Shown here one piece after another: positions 56,901 through 63,759 of a stretch of DNA of 64,000 bases (positions within the stretch are counted from its first letter, which is position 1; every line of letters begins with the position of its first letter). Origin of the DNA: Akkermansiaceae bacterium UBA956 (lineage in GTDB: Bacteria; Verrucomicrobiota; Verrucomicrobiia; Verrucomicrobiales; Akkermansiaceae); NCBI GenBank assembly GCA_002293145.1, contig DBCO01000034.1, forward strand, positions 1 to 64,000, written 5' to 3'. Below the pieces are notes generated by a model. The model worked only from the letters and a program-made list of their open reading frames with translations, ran no database searches and was not told the DNA's origin. Made by a program: the position numbers and the translations under genes.

Positions 56901-57535
56901 AGCAAGGCAGTGCCCAAGCATCCCAAGCCGCTGAACAAGCAGGGAAAAATCTACAAAATCAAGCTGCACAGCAGCATCAGCAAGCGCAACAAAGTTTCGA
57001 GCGCAGCGCTGAGGCACTTACCCAGGCGGCCGCCGAGATGAGCCAAGCTGCGCAACAAGCATCCCAACAACCGACTCCTCAACAGCAGGCTCAAGCCTCT
57101 GCGGAAGACCTCGCCGAGGCATTTTATCAGGCATCTCAAGCAAGTGAAAACGCCGAGCCTCAGCAGGCAGCTCAACAAGCCCAACAAGCCGCTCAATCAC
57201 TCCAACAGGCAGCTCGTTCTGCCCGCTCGCAGATGCAAGGCAATCCGTCTTCACAAAATCCGCGAGAACCAGGTCAATCCGAGCCCTCGCAACAGCCTGG
57301 CCAACAACCGGGCCAAGACTCCATCGCCGGCGAGCGCCCCGCAGAAGCCGACCCCGGTGTTCCACCTGAGCTCGCGAAGCTAGGCATCAGCGCCGCCGAT
57401 TGGGAAAAAATCCAAGCCAACCTGCGATCCGATGTCGGCGCTGGTGGCGCTTCATCGATCCCCGAAGAATATCGCGAACTCGTCAAAGGCTACTTCCAGA
57501 GCATGTCTTCGAAAAAATCATCACCATCTCCATGA
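53951..57535 (+). CDS. DUF4175-like membrane protein with long Gln/Ala-rich coiled coil
   Basis: 1194 residues. Two membrane helices near the N-terminus (about 30-75) and one at about 155-175 precede beta-rich domains (about 180-500). From about residue 530 to 1120 the chain is almost pure Gln/Ala/Glu, with heptad character and runs such as EAQQQQQQQQEQQQ. The C-terminus (KLGISAADWEKIQANLRSD, then EYRELVKGYFQSMS) is typical of the closing segment of DUF4175-type proteins in these operons. The coiled coil may span the periplasm. The stop overlaps the next ATG (ATGA). Confidence 0.85.
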   Translation: MMHDHNSLTLVHETLGRLKKQIRHTQLTRAVAMVLTTALLGLLVMMALDWVFSPLPLWLRWAMFVTWLLAVCVSARRGFAPFMRKIGAVQLARWVEHRHPEMQERISTALELDGQQAGVSVGLLDELRQAASNDAVAVDTRAEVRSVSTTRKWVRPALALVGVLLALITIWPKQSSRLLVRAVAPFSSLGNAGAASFTIQPGSIELLEGDRFSLTIGYSGEESYVALITEWENGQRSQENLTRQGHEFLYELNPVSKSFRYKLRAGRAESDAYSVTVWPVPALVDARLEITPPEYLGLIAHNEPLAEQHSAVSGSRFRLLSQTNTAIEAVQIISQDKVLADVTITTASGINQLDCQWSIEDAGFHEVIIRGKHRLGREFDLHHFVIEIREDLPPQVVLLNPLQKELKLRMDEILELRYEITEDFSLVRNAIELNDDKGKNLTLGQNLPPLVDGSNPPRYRGGSELSVGDLMTRMGGAREFRLRVKAQDGKPSERSGPGTGYSEWLTIRIDEHAESLIRQELRQQHEGAMQEIDKAIQEVRQARERMDWHKEEVKQAKLSENAEKNLTEAAEQLANAQEKINELAKDMQESVHAPLASELKQAAEQMQQSRENMENAPLQDDADQRMQKMQQARDGAEDSIKKLELVKQEMQKDNEKIQDLAELQELAQRQQEVARQAQQLAQQSPESSSKKPLEAQQQQQQQQEQQQWQQQQDRLKEQIRQELAEQPQAMAEALQQQAEQAQQLAERAMQEAQSQQQLQQQAQELAQPEKQLSEASQQALQQALAREQEAIAQDTVAQLDQAREQRSELADQLPEAANATQQAQEKVAEVGDQLANEQAAESANAAQESLEKSAEQAQQIAAQAAQNAEENAADPASQTATNESDEVAAESHEVSPAQAADQAKELAQQQAQAEQQATALEKLSKRQEHVAEALAALAEGNQAEALESLQQAQAERAAELAQDIAALPQAQSSGAMQQAEQQGKQGSAQASQAAEQAGKNLQNQAAQQHQQAQQSFERSAEALTQAAAEMSQAAQQASQQPTPQQQAQASAEDLAEAFYQASQASENAEPQQAAQQAQQAAQSLQQAARSARSQMQGNPSSQNPREPGQSEPSQQPGQQPGQDSIAGERPAEADPGVPPELAKLGISAADWEKIQANLRSDVGAGGASSIPEEYRELVKGYFQSMSSKKSSPSP
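56035..56086 (+). repeat. CAG/CAA codon repeat inside the DUF4175-like gene
   Basis: About 50 bases consist almost entirely of CAG and CAA triplets encoding a glutamine run within the coiled coil. It is an in-frame microsatellite-like tract, so slippage would change length by whole codons and keep the frame. Confidence 0.75.
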
Positions 57536-58599
57536 AACATTTTCTCTTGATCGTCAGTCTTGCCGCCTGCGCCTTCACGCCCGTGCCCTGCGTTGCTCAA
57601 GAAGAACTCGATCCCGTTTTCGCCGAGTGGCAAGATCGCGTTGATCCCGCCGTGGAAAAAGCACTTGATTACCTCTCGCGCGTGCAAAAGCCCGATGGCT
57701 CTTTTCCTGAAAATTTTGGTGAATCCACCGGCATCCCTGCACTCGTTGGCATGACTTTTTTGTCAAAGGGCCATCTTCCGACCGAAGGGCCTTTTGCCGA
57801 TACCATCAATCGCTGCATCGACTTCATTTTGAAAAATCAGAAGCCCGATGGACTCTTTCACAAAGGCCACGCTGGCAGTGGACCGATGTACGCTCACAAC
57901 ATCGCCACACTTTTCCTTTCCGAAGTCAGCGGCATGTGCGATCCGACTCGGCAGAAAAAAATCAACGTTTCTCTCCCACTGGCCCTGCAGCTGATCCTCC
58001 GTGCACAAGCGGTGAAAAAAGATGACCGCAATCGTGGCGGTTGGCGCTATCATACCGGCTCGCAGGATAGCGATACCTCATGCAGTGGATGGGCGCTCAT
58101 GGCATTGCGCTCTGCAAAACTCAATGGTGCTGCCGTCCCCAATGAGGCCATCAAGGAAGCCGTCGATTACCTCAAGCGCCACCAGCACAAAAAGAAGGGT
58201 TGCTTTGGTTACACCGACTACGAAGATCATGCTCGCTCACTCACCGGCATGGGATTGCTGTGCTTAGAGCTTTGCGGTGAACACGGCAAACCCGAGTCCA
58301 TCCTCGCGGCCGATTACGTCATGAAGACCTACCGCGAACTCCCTGGCGATCAGTTTGAATTTTACGGTAACTACTACAATGCCCAAGGCACCTTCCAAAT
58401 TGGTGGCCGCTATTGGAACGAATACGCCAACTGGATGTATGAGACCTATCTAAAAAAACAAAACGACGATGGTTCATGGAATAGTAGCGAGGCTGGTCGC
58501 ATCTACGGCACGGCCATCATGGCCCTCGCTTTCACTGTGCCCTATCGCCAACTCCCGATCTATCAACGCGATGAAACCGTGGATGAAAGTGAAGAGTGA
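57532..58599 (+). CDS. Secreted prenyltransferase/squalene-cyclase-fold repeat protein
   Basis: 355 residues from the ATG overlapping the previous stop. An in-frame ATG at 57400 would place 44 extra residues inside the upstream coding region and hide the signal peptide (MKHFLLIVSLAACAFTPVPC, cleavage near CVAQ). QW-type repeats are visible: VQKPDGSFPENFG, NQKPDGLFHKGH, RGGWRYHTG and QNDDGSWNSSEAGR. These form an alpha/alpha-toroid like squalene-hopene cyclase. A DSDTS motif stands where cyclases have DxDD, so true cyclase activity is doubtful. It is the last gene of the DUF58-BatA-VWA operon and is probably an extracytoplasmic partner or scaffold. Confidence 0.88.
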   Translation: MKHFLLIVSLAACAFTPVPCVAQEELDPVFAEWQDRVDPAVEKALDYLSRVQKPDGSFPENFGESTGIPALVGMTFLSKGHLPTEGPFADTINRCIDFILKNQKPDGLFHKGHAGSGPMYAHNIATLFLSEVSGMCDPTRQKKINVSLPLALQLILRAQAVKKDDRNRGGWRYHTGSQDSDTSCSGWALMALRSAKLNGAAVPNEAIKEAVDYLKRHQHKKKGCFGYTDYEDHARSLTGMGLLCLELCGEHGKPESILAADYVMKTYRELPGDQFEFYGNYYNAQGTFQIGGRYWNEYANWMYETYLKKQNDDGSWNSSEAGRIYGTAIMALAFTVPYRQLPIYQRDETVDESEE

Positions 58600-58694
58600 G
58601 CATTTTCCCTGATGGACTCCATTTTCAAAACTAAAAACTTCATTTTCAAGCTACTTTCTGCTATCACTCGTGCGTTACCAATCATCTTCACACC

Positions 58695-59558
58695 ATGTCA
58701 CGCTTAATCATTACCAAAACGCCCAAATGCTACGTGGGCGGTGCCTTCATTCGCTCTGAGTGCGGAAAAGTCGCAGCATGGCATGAGCACACTGGCAGCT
58801 TTTTCGCAAACATGCCCGTTTGCTCACGGAAAGATTTGCGCAATGCCGTAGAAGCTGCTGCTAAAGCTGGTGCCGGCTGGGCCAAGCGCAGTGGTTACAA
58901 TCGTGGACAAATTTTGTATCGTCTTGCTGAAATGCTAGAGGCGCGCCGATTGGAAATGGCGGCTGCCATTGCGCTCGATGGCACTAGCAAAACCGATGCC
59001 GACAAAGAAGTCGCCGCCAGCATCGATCGCATCGTGCACTATGCGGGTTGGACCGATAAATACCAATCTTTGCTCGGCAGCGTCAATCCCGTGGCCTCCG
59101 CGCATTTCAATTTCACCGTCACCGAACCCATGGGCGTGATCGGCGTGATCGCACCTTCGGAAGCACCCCTGCTTGGCTTGCTTTCGCTCGTTTTACCGAT
59201 CATCACCAGTGGCAATAGCGTCGTCGCCATGGCATCGGATCAGCATCCGTATCCCGCTATTTTGTTAGGAGAAATGCTCGCCACCAGCGATCTTCCCGGT
59301 GGTGTGATCAACATCCTCACCAGCGAGCGCAAGGAACTAATCCCGACATTTGCCACGCATGATCACCTGCGCGGGATTTCTGCCGTAGCGAATCAGGCGG
59401 AGCGCACAGAACTCCAGCGCGGTGCGGCCAGCAGCGTCAAGCGCACCACTTTTCTCCCAAGCGAAGTCCGCATCGACTGGTATTCCCCCAACGCCCAAGG
59501 TCTCTATCACATTCGCGATTTCATCGAGTGTAAAACCACCTGGCACCCCATCCAATAA
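58695..59558 (+). CDS. Half-length aldehyde dehydrogenase-family protein lacking the catalytic domain
   Basis: 287 residues, against about 480 for the family. The N-terminal NAD-binding part is intact: GGAFIRSECGK, GWAKRSGYNRGQILYRLAEMLE, VTEPMGVIGVIAPSEAPLL and DLPGGVINILTS. The chain ends soon after, without the ELGGK-type general base or the catalytic cysteine segment, and finishes with a divergent tail ending CKTTWHPIQ. It may be a truncated gene or a non-catalytic half of a split dehydrogenase; no second half lies in the next 400 bases. It follows the VWA operon after 95 bases and is probably separate from it. Confidence 0.82.
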   Translation: MSRLIITKTPKCYVGGAFIRSECGKVAAWHEHTGSFFANMPVCSRKDLRNAVEAAAKAGAGWAKRSGYNRGQILYRLAEMLEARRLEMAAAIALDGTSKTDADKEVAASIDRIVHYAGWTDKYQSLLGSVNPVASAHFNFTVTEPMGVIGVIAPSEAPLLGLLSLVLPIITSGNSVVAMASDQHPYPAILLGEMLATSDLPGGVINILTSERKELIPTFATHDHLRGISAVANQAERTELQRGAASSVKRTTFLPSEVRIDWYSPNAQGLYHIRDFIECKTTWHPIQ

Positions 59559-59957
59559 GATGAAAAGGGTTACAAGCCGCGCCCTTTTTCAATCCCGAGT
59601 GAATCGATAGTGCAACGCCTCATCATCACGCAAAGCATCAACGAGTTTCGACTGCACATCTTGTGAATCAAGCATGCCGAGAAAGTCGGACTGGCAAAAG
59701 CCGTAGGTGTGGATTGGTGGAGTCTGCCTGCGTGTCGATGGGTCCGCGCGCAGTGAACGATCGGATTCATATAGCAAATTTCGAGTCGGCCCGCGCACTT
59801 TGTTCGACACGGGCGAGGAAACAGTGGGGGCACATACTTGAAACCGCTGATTTTGTTGCCGGAGCATTAGTTGCATTGCTTTGCCAGTTGACAAGCAGAG
59901 CCCAATCGGTGAATGCTGCAAGTGCCTTGCCAACCGGCGAGTGATTGATTTTTTACC
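59559..59957. other. Intergenic stretch with possible minus-strand remnant
   Basis: No intact gene is supported. On the minus strand a frame ending at 59589 reads TPPIHTYGFCQSDFLGMLDS and closes with LRDDEALHYRFTRD, which looks like a natural protein C-terminus. Upstream that frame runs antisense into engB with no plausible start, so any gene here is a fragment. Confidence 0.35.
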
Positions 59958-60539
59958 ATGCGAATCCAGACTGCAACTTTTGAAATGAGCGCGCCGACAT
60001 TGGCGGAATGCCCCGAGGTGACAATGCCGGAATGTGCCTTCATTGGTCGATCCAATGTAGGTAAGTCGTCTTTGCTGAATATGCTGACGGGGAAAAAAGA
60101 TCTCGCCAAGGTATCGGCCACGCCAGGTCACACGAAGCTGATCAATTACTTTGTGATCAACAAAAAATGGCGCTTAGTGGACTTGCCCGGCTATGGATAT
60201 GCGAAGATCAAAGAAGGTCGCGATTTTTTCCACGATGTGATTGCGGAATACATCTCGGCACGCGAAGGGCTCGCTTGTGTCTATGTGGTGATTGATTCGA
60301 ACATTCCACCCCAAAAGATCGATATGGAATTCATCGAGTGGTTGATACAGTATAACATTCCGTTTGCGCTGGTGTTCAACAAAATCGACAAAGCCAAGCC
60401 AAATGCCGTGAAGAAAAACATCGAGTTGTTTGAAAACGAAATGGCTCTCTGGACCAAGGTGAAGCCGAAAATTTTCCCCGTATCCGCCAAAACCGGAAGC
60501 GGCGCGGGGATTTTAGTGGCATCCATGCAGGCGCTGTAA
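59958..60539 (+). CDS. engB: Ribosome-biogenesis GTPase EngB/YsxC
   Basis: 193 residues, standard length. G1 is GRSNVGKSS (30-38), G2 the Thr in SATPGHTK, G3 DLPGYGYA and G4 FNKIDKAK, with VSAKTGSG as the G5 region. The family (also YihA/YsxC) assists assembly of the large ribosomal subunit. It is convergent with lysA, separated by a stem-loop-rich region. Confidence 0.97.
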   Translation: MRIQTATFEMSAPTLAECPEVTMPECAFIGRSNVGKSSLLNMLTGKKDLAKVSATPGHTKLINYFVINKKWRLVDLPGYGYAKIKEGRDFFHDVIAEYISAREGLACVYVVIDSNIPPQKIDMEFIEWLIQYNIPFALVFNKIDKAKPNAVKKNIELFENEMALWTKVKPKIFPVSAKTGSGAGILVASMQAL

Positions 60540-60559
60540 CCAATAGGCAGAAGGGATTA

Positions 60560-60619
60560 GCAATCGCTTCATATCAACCAGAGCGATTGCAATGAAAGAC
60601 AGGGATCGCTTAATCCCTG
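60560..60619 (+). terminator. Stem-loop pair after engB
   Basis: Two perfect inverted repeats lie 20 bases past the engB stop: gcaatcgct (60560-60568) with agcgattgc (60582-60590), and cagggat (60600-60606) with atccctg (60613-60619). No T-run follows, so these are weak as intrinsic terminators. The arms share AGGGAT and AATCGCT-type pieces with each other and with the hairpin at 60664, suggesting a small repeated element. Confidence 0.45.
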
Positions 60620-60663
60620 CCCTATGTTCTGTGTGTGGTCGTCGTTGCTTAATGTGATGAAAC

Positions 60664-60682
60664 AAGGGATTGAACATCCCTT
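60664..60682 (-). terminator. Stem-loop after lysA
   Basis: aagggat (60664-60670) and atccctt (60676-60682) form a 7-bp stem with a 5-base loop. On the minus strand it lies 7 bases after the lysA stop and is followed by TTGTTTC, a weak U-rich tail. It is a plausible but not strong terminator. Confidence 0.45.
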
Positions 60683-60689
60683 CTCTTTA

Positions 60690-61976
60690 TCAAGATTCGC
60701 CGGCGATGACGTCTTCGAGGGTTTGGCGTTTGCGCACGACTTTTGACCTTGAACCATCGACGAGGATTTCAGCGGGTAAGGGGCGGGTGTTGTAGTTGCT
60801 TGCCATCACGAAGCCGTATGCTCCGGCGGATAGCAGTGCGATGACATCACCGGGTTGGAAGTCGGGCATTTCGCGATTTTGGCAGAAAAAGTCGCCACTC
60901 TCGCAGATCGGGCCAACAACATCGGCGGTGACGAGCGCGCCGCTATATTCTTTCAGCGGGGCAATTTCGTGGTGACCTTCATAAAGAGCGGGGCGGATGA
61001 GGTCGTTCATACCGGCATCGACGATCTTGAAGGTCTTGGCGCTGCCTTTTTTCTCGTATAGGCAACGGGTGAGCAGAACGCCTGCATTGCCGACGATGTA
61101 GCGACCAGGTTCGAGCAAAATTTTCAGCCCAACATCGGCCAGAAGCGGCACCACAGCAGCACCGTATTCCTCGATGCTGAGCGGTTTGGCATCAACCTCC
61201 TGAGCGGACCACCAAGCAGGATTGCCGGACGCGAGTGAGTCATGATAGACGATGCCGATGCCACCACCGATCGACCAAAATTCGATCTGGTGTTTTTCTT
61301 TGAGCGATAGAGCGAGTGGCTTGACCTTGGTGACGGCCTCGACGAAGGGCTTTACGGAGGTAAGTTGCGAACCGATGTGCATTTGCAGACCGCGCATGCG
61401 AACGTTTTTCCACTCGCTCGCCGCTTTGTCGTAGAGAGCACCGATGGCATCAAAGTCGATGCCGAATTTGTTCTCCGATTTGCCTGTGGAAATGTACTTG
61501 TGAGTTTTAGCATCGACGTTCGGGTTAACGCGCACCGCTGCGGGAGCAATTACACCAAGCTCCGCAGCGACTTCATTGAGGTAGGCGAGTTCGGCCTCGG
61601 ACTCAACGTTGAAGCAATAAATGTTGTTTTGTAGAGCGTAGATGATTTCCTCGCGAGTTTTGCCAACACCGGCGAAGGTGCAGTGTGCCGGATCGCCGCC
61701 CGCTTTGATGACACGGAAAAGTTCGCCACCGGATACGATGTCGAAGCCTGCACCTGCTTGAGCAAGGAGGCGCAGCACGGAGAGATTGGAGTTAGCCTTG
61801 ACGGCAAAGGCGACCTCGTGATCGATGCTGGCGAGTGCTTGATCGAGACGCTGAAAGTGATCGACGATGGTATTGGCGGAATAGACATACAGAGGTGTGC
61901 CGTGTTCATCGGCAAGATTCTGGAGAGCTACGTTTTCACATTGGAGTTGGCCGTTGATGTAGGAGAATGCGTGCAT
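60690..61976 (-). CDS. lysA: Diaminopimelate decarboxylase
   Basis: 428 residues from the ATG at 61976, where the protein begins MHAFSYINGQLQCENVAL as family members do. The in-frame ATG at 62045 adds 23 residues that overlap a transposase remnant, so it is rejected. PLP lysine K60 is in FAVKANSN. Other landmarks are HIGSQL, the glycine-rich SIGGGIGI, EPGRYIVGNAG and the CESGDFF active-site cysteine contributed across the dimer. It decarboxylates meso-diaminopimelate to lysine, the last step of lysine synthesis. It is monocistronic and convergent with engB. Confidence 0.97.
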   Translation of the reverse strand: MHAFSYINGQLQCENVALQNLADEHGTPLYVYSANTIVDHFQRLDQALASIDHEVAFAVKANSNLSVLRLLAQAGAGFDIVSGGELFRVIKAGGDPAHCTFAGVGKTREEIIYALQNNIYCFNVESEAELAYLNEVAAELGVIAPAAVRVNPNVDAKTHKYISTGKSENKFGIDFDAIGALYDKAASEWKNVRMRGLQMHIGSQLTSVKPFVEAVTKVKPLALSLKEKHQIEFWSIGGGIGIVYHDSLASGNPAWWSAQEVDAKPLSIEEYGAAVVPLLADVGLKILLEPGRYIVGNAGVLLTRCLYEKKGSAKTFKIVDAGMNDLIRPALYEGHHEIAPLKEYSGALVTADVVGPICESGDFFCQNREMPDFQPGDVIALLSAGAYGFVMASNYNTRPLPAEILVDGSRSKVVRKRQTLEDVIAGES

Positions 61977-62041
61977 GCAGGCGCTCAAACTAAACGCAAA
62001 TTGCCATTCCGCCAAGCGGGAAAATGCACGCTGACAAGAAT

Positions 62042-62264
62042 TCAAAAGCTCGACAGAAGCTGAGTTTCCAATAGCAGGCGAACATGATTCGACATCAAGA
62101 CAAAGTCATGCACTTTCCAGCCACAGCACTCACAAACCTCTGCCAGGCGGAAGAAAAAGCTCTCAGCATCCTCATCATCGAGGGAAAATTGGTTTCCCCC
62201 CATTTACACGTGCTATTACATGATACATAGCACCAGCATATTCAAAGCGTAATGGTCGAGCCAT
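62042..62264 (-). pseudogene. Decayed REP-type Y1 (IS200-like) transposase, N-terminal part
   Basis: From the ATG at 62264 the minus strand reads MARPLRFEYAGAMYHVIAR and then VNGGKPIF, the characteristic start of REP-associated tyrosine transposases. A frameshift then follows; the next frame continues DDEDAESFFFRLAEVCE and then GWKVHDFVLMSNHVRLLLET before a stop near 62042. Family members have NHxHLL at the HUH metal site; here the second histidine has become Arg (NHVRLL). The C-terminal half with the catalytic tyrosine is missing. The fragment is therefore dead. It sits directly upstream of lysA and downstream of the 62302-62330 motif. Confidence 0.75.
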
Positions 62265-62301
62265 GAGGGCATTTTACCCAACATTGCGAAAATCACAATC
62301 C

Positions 62302-62330
62302 AAAAATACTCATTTCCAAGGACCCCATTT
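62302..62330. repeat. Transposase leader-like motif, copy 1
   Basis: The 29-base motif contains AAAAATACTCAT and CCAAGGACCCCATTT. It lies 38 bases upstream (minus sense) of the transposase remnant start. Copy 2 at 63710-63742 has the same order of elements with a 3-base and a 1-base difference in length. Such a motif (GGGGTC-TCCTTGG in the transposase sense) is, to my recollection, common in front of Y1 transposases of this type. Confidence 0.65.
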
Positions 62331-62518
62331 CGTACTCCTACCCCCAAACATACTTAGAACGTTCATTCTTTAGCGGAATAATATTAGTAATAACAATAAA
62401 ATAATTACAGATAACCATATGAATCTTATTCTTTTTGAAGTCTTATTCCAGCTGACGATTAGCGGAACAACAGCAACAACAAACAGTGCGATTTCTTCAA
62501 ATTTTAAAAAAAAGTTCG

Positions 62519-63697
62519 TTACCCTAAGTCGCATGGACATTTACTTCTGGCATCATCAGCACGTTGATCAAATTCGTTAAGTGCTATACTAGAGGCTGTT
62601 GCAACCAACAGCGCACATGCCACGCTCCCGAACCCCCCAGTGATCGCGCTACAGCTAAATATCGCCGCCCCTGCAGCTGTCGCGCCTGCTGCCATCCCAA
62701 TACCATGCCACCCGGAAACGCAGTTCAAACACTTTTCCCGATCATTGGGATACTTGTTTGGGCAATTGTCCATTGGCATACCTGCCGCCGCGTTTATTGC
62801 AGCTGAAATAGCCGATACCAGAGGATTTCGACCGAGAACATCAGTTCTATTCACCCCATCATTCCCCACAAACCCATACAAATTCATCCCACCACTTTCC
62901 TCAATCGGATCACGGTTGATCCAGCGGCCGAGTGACGGGCTATACCAGCGGTAGCCGTAGTAAAGTAAACCTTGGTTGCCGAAGCTTGGCTTGCTGCTGA
63001 AGCCGTGGATGTTGTGATTCACCCAGCCACTGTTGTCCACGTCGGTGGCATTGATGGTTTTACCAAAGGCATCGTATCGGTAGCGGGCACTGACAGCACC
63101 GCTGCTATTGGTGAGCGCGATGATATTACCGTTCGCATCGGCATGGGTGTAGCGAATGTCCCAGGTGTTGCTACCCGCTACATTGCGCTCGATTGCTAGC
63201 AATCCACCAACCCCGCCTGCGCCTTCCATCGTGCCCGGAAGATCCGTGCCCCATGTGTAACGGTGGGTTTCAGAGACGGCATTTCCGCTGAAAATTTCTC
63301 GAGTCATCAAGGTCCAGCCTGCCCAAGAAAGAATTTCGGTCTTCGTCACAGAATTCACGGTATAGCTCAACTGCACCAAACGACCCATCGCATCATAGAC
63401 GAAATTCGTCGCCTGTGTCCCCGATGCAGAAAGCAAGTTGTTGTTTTCCTTGCCATACGTGAGTGCCGAAGTCGCAGCCCCGACCACGCCAAGCGGTCCA
63501 CTGTTCATGTTGCCATTGGCATCATGAACGGGAGCCGCAAAGCCGCTGATGGAGGTGTAAGCATTCACGCTGTTGGCATCGTAGCTTTTCGTTACACCAA
63601 GGTCAAGCACCGAAGTGCGGTTGCCAACATTATCATATTGGTAATGATGTGTAGGTGATGACGTGATTCCAAAATTGCATAAGTAGCCGAATCTCAT
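62519..63697 (-). CDS. Orphan RHS-repeat core protein with variable Cys-rich C-terminal tail
   Basis: 392 residues. YD repeats (HYQYDNVGNRTS, NFVYDAMGRLVQLSY, ARYRYDAFGKT) lead into the RHS core ending (GYRWYSPSLGRWINRDPIEE, then GGMNLYGFVGND). After DVLGRNP comes a unique ~95-residue tail with seven cysteines and a hydrophobic Gly/Ala stretch (GAAIFSCSAITGGF, then ACALLVATASS). RHS proteins normally exceed 1000 residues and begin with a signal peptide; here only the C-terminal end exists. The first ~15 residues (MRFGYLCNFGITSSP) look like junction sequence. In RHS systems tails are often toxins; no immunity gene is evident. Confidence 0.75.
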   Translation of the reverse strand: MRFGYLCNFGITSSPTHHYQYDNVGNRTSVLDLGVTKSYDANSVNAYTSISGFAAPVHDANGNMNSGPLGVVGAATSALTYGKENNNLLSASGTQATNFVYDAMGRLVQLSYTVNSVTKTEILSWAGWTLMTREIFSGNAVSETHRYTWGTDLPGTMEGAGGVGGLLAIERNVAGSNTWDIRYTHADANGNIIALTNSSGAVSARYRYDAFGKTINATDVDNSGWVNHNIHGFSSKPSFGNQGLLYYGYRWYSPSLGRWINRDPIEESGGMNLYGFVGNDGVNRTDVLGRNPLVSAISAAINAAAGMPMDNCPNKYPNDREKCLNCVSGWHGIGMAAGATAAGAAIFSCSAITGGFGSVACALLVATASSIALNEFDQRADDARSKCPCDLG

Positions 63698-63709
63698 CTA
63701 ACGTAATAT

Positions 63710-63742
63710 AAAAATACTAATATCCAAGGACTGACCCCATTT
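63710..63742. repeat. Transposase leader-like motif, copy 2
   Basis: Same orientation as copy 1 and longer by an ACTG-like insertion: it contains AAAAATACTAAT, TCCAAGGACTGACCCC and ATTT. It lies 13 bases upstream (minus sense) of the RHS fragment and 11 bases before the point where the ligase homology begins on the plus strand, so it marks the junction between the two broken genes. Confidence 0.65.
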
Positions 63743-63759
63743 ATTTATTTCAGGGCGAA

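Noticed and set aside
59589..60131. 180-codon minus-strand frame overlapping engB
   Set aside because: Half of it is antisense to engB; only the last ~40 codons look natural, so it is noted as a possible fragment only.
61977..62045. Upstream start for lysA at 62045
   Set aside because: The added 23 residues overlap the end of a transposase remnant, and family members begin at the MHAFSYINGQL position.
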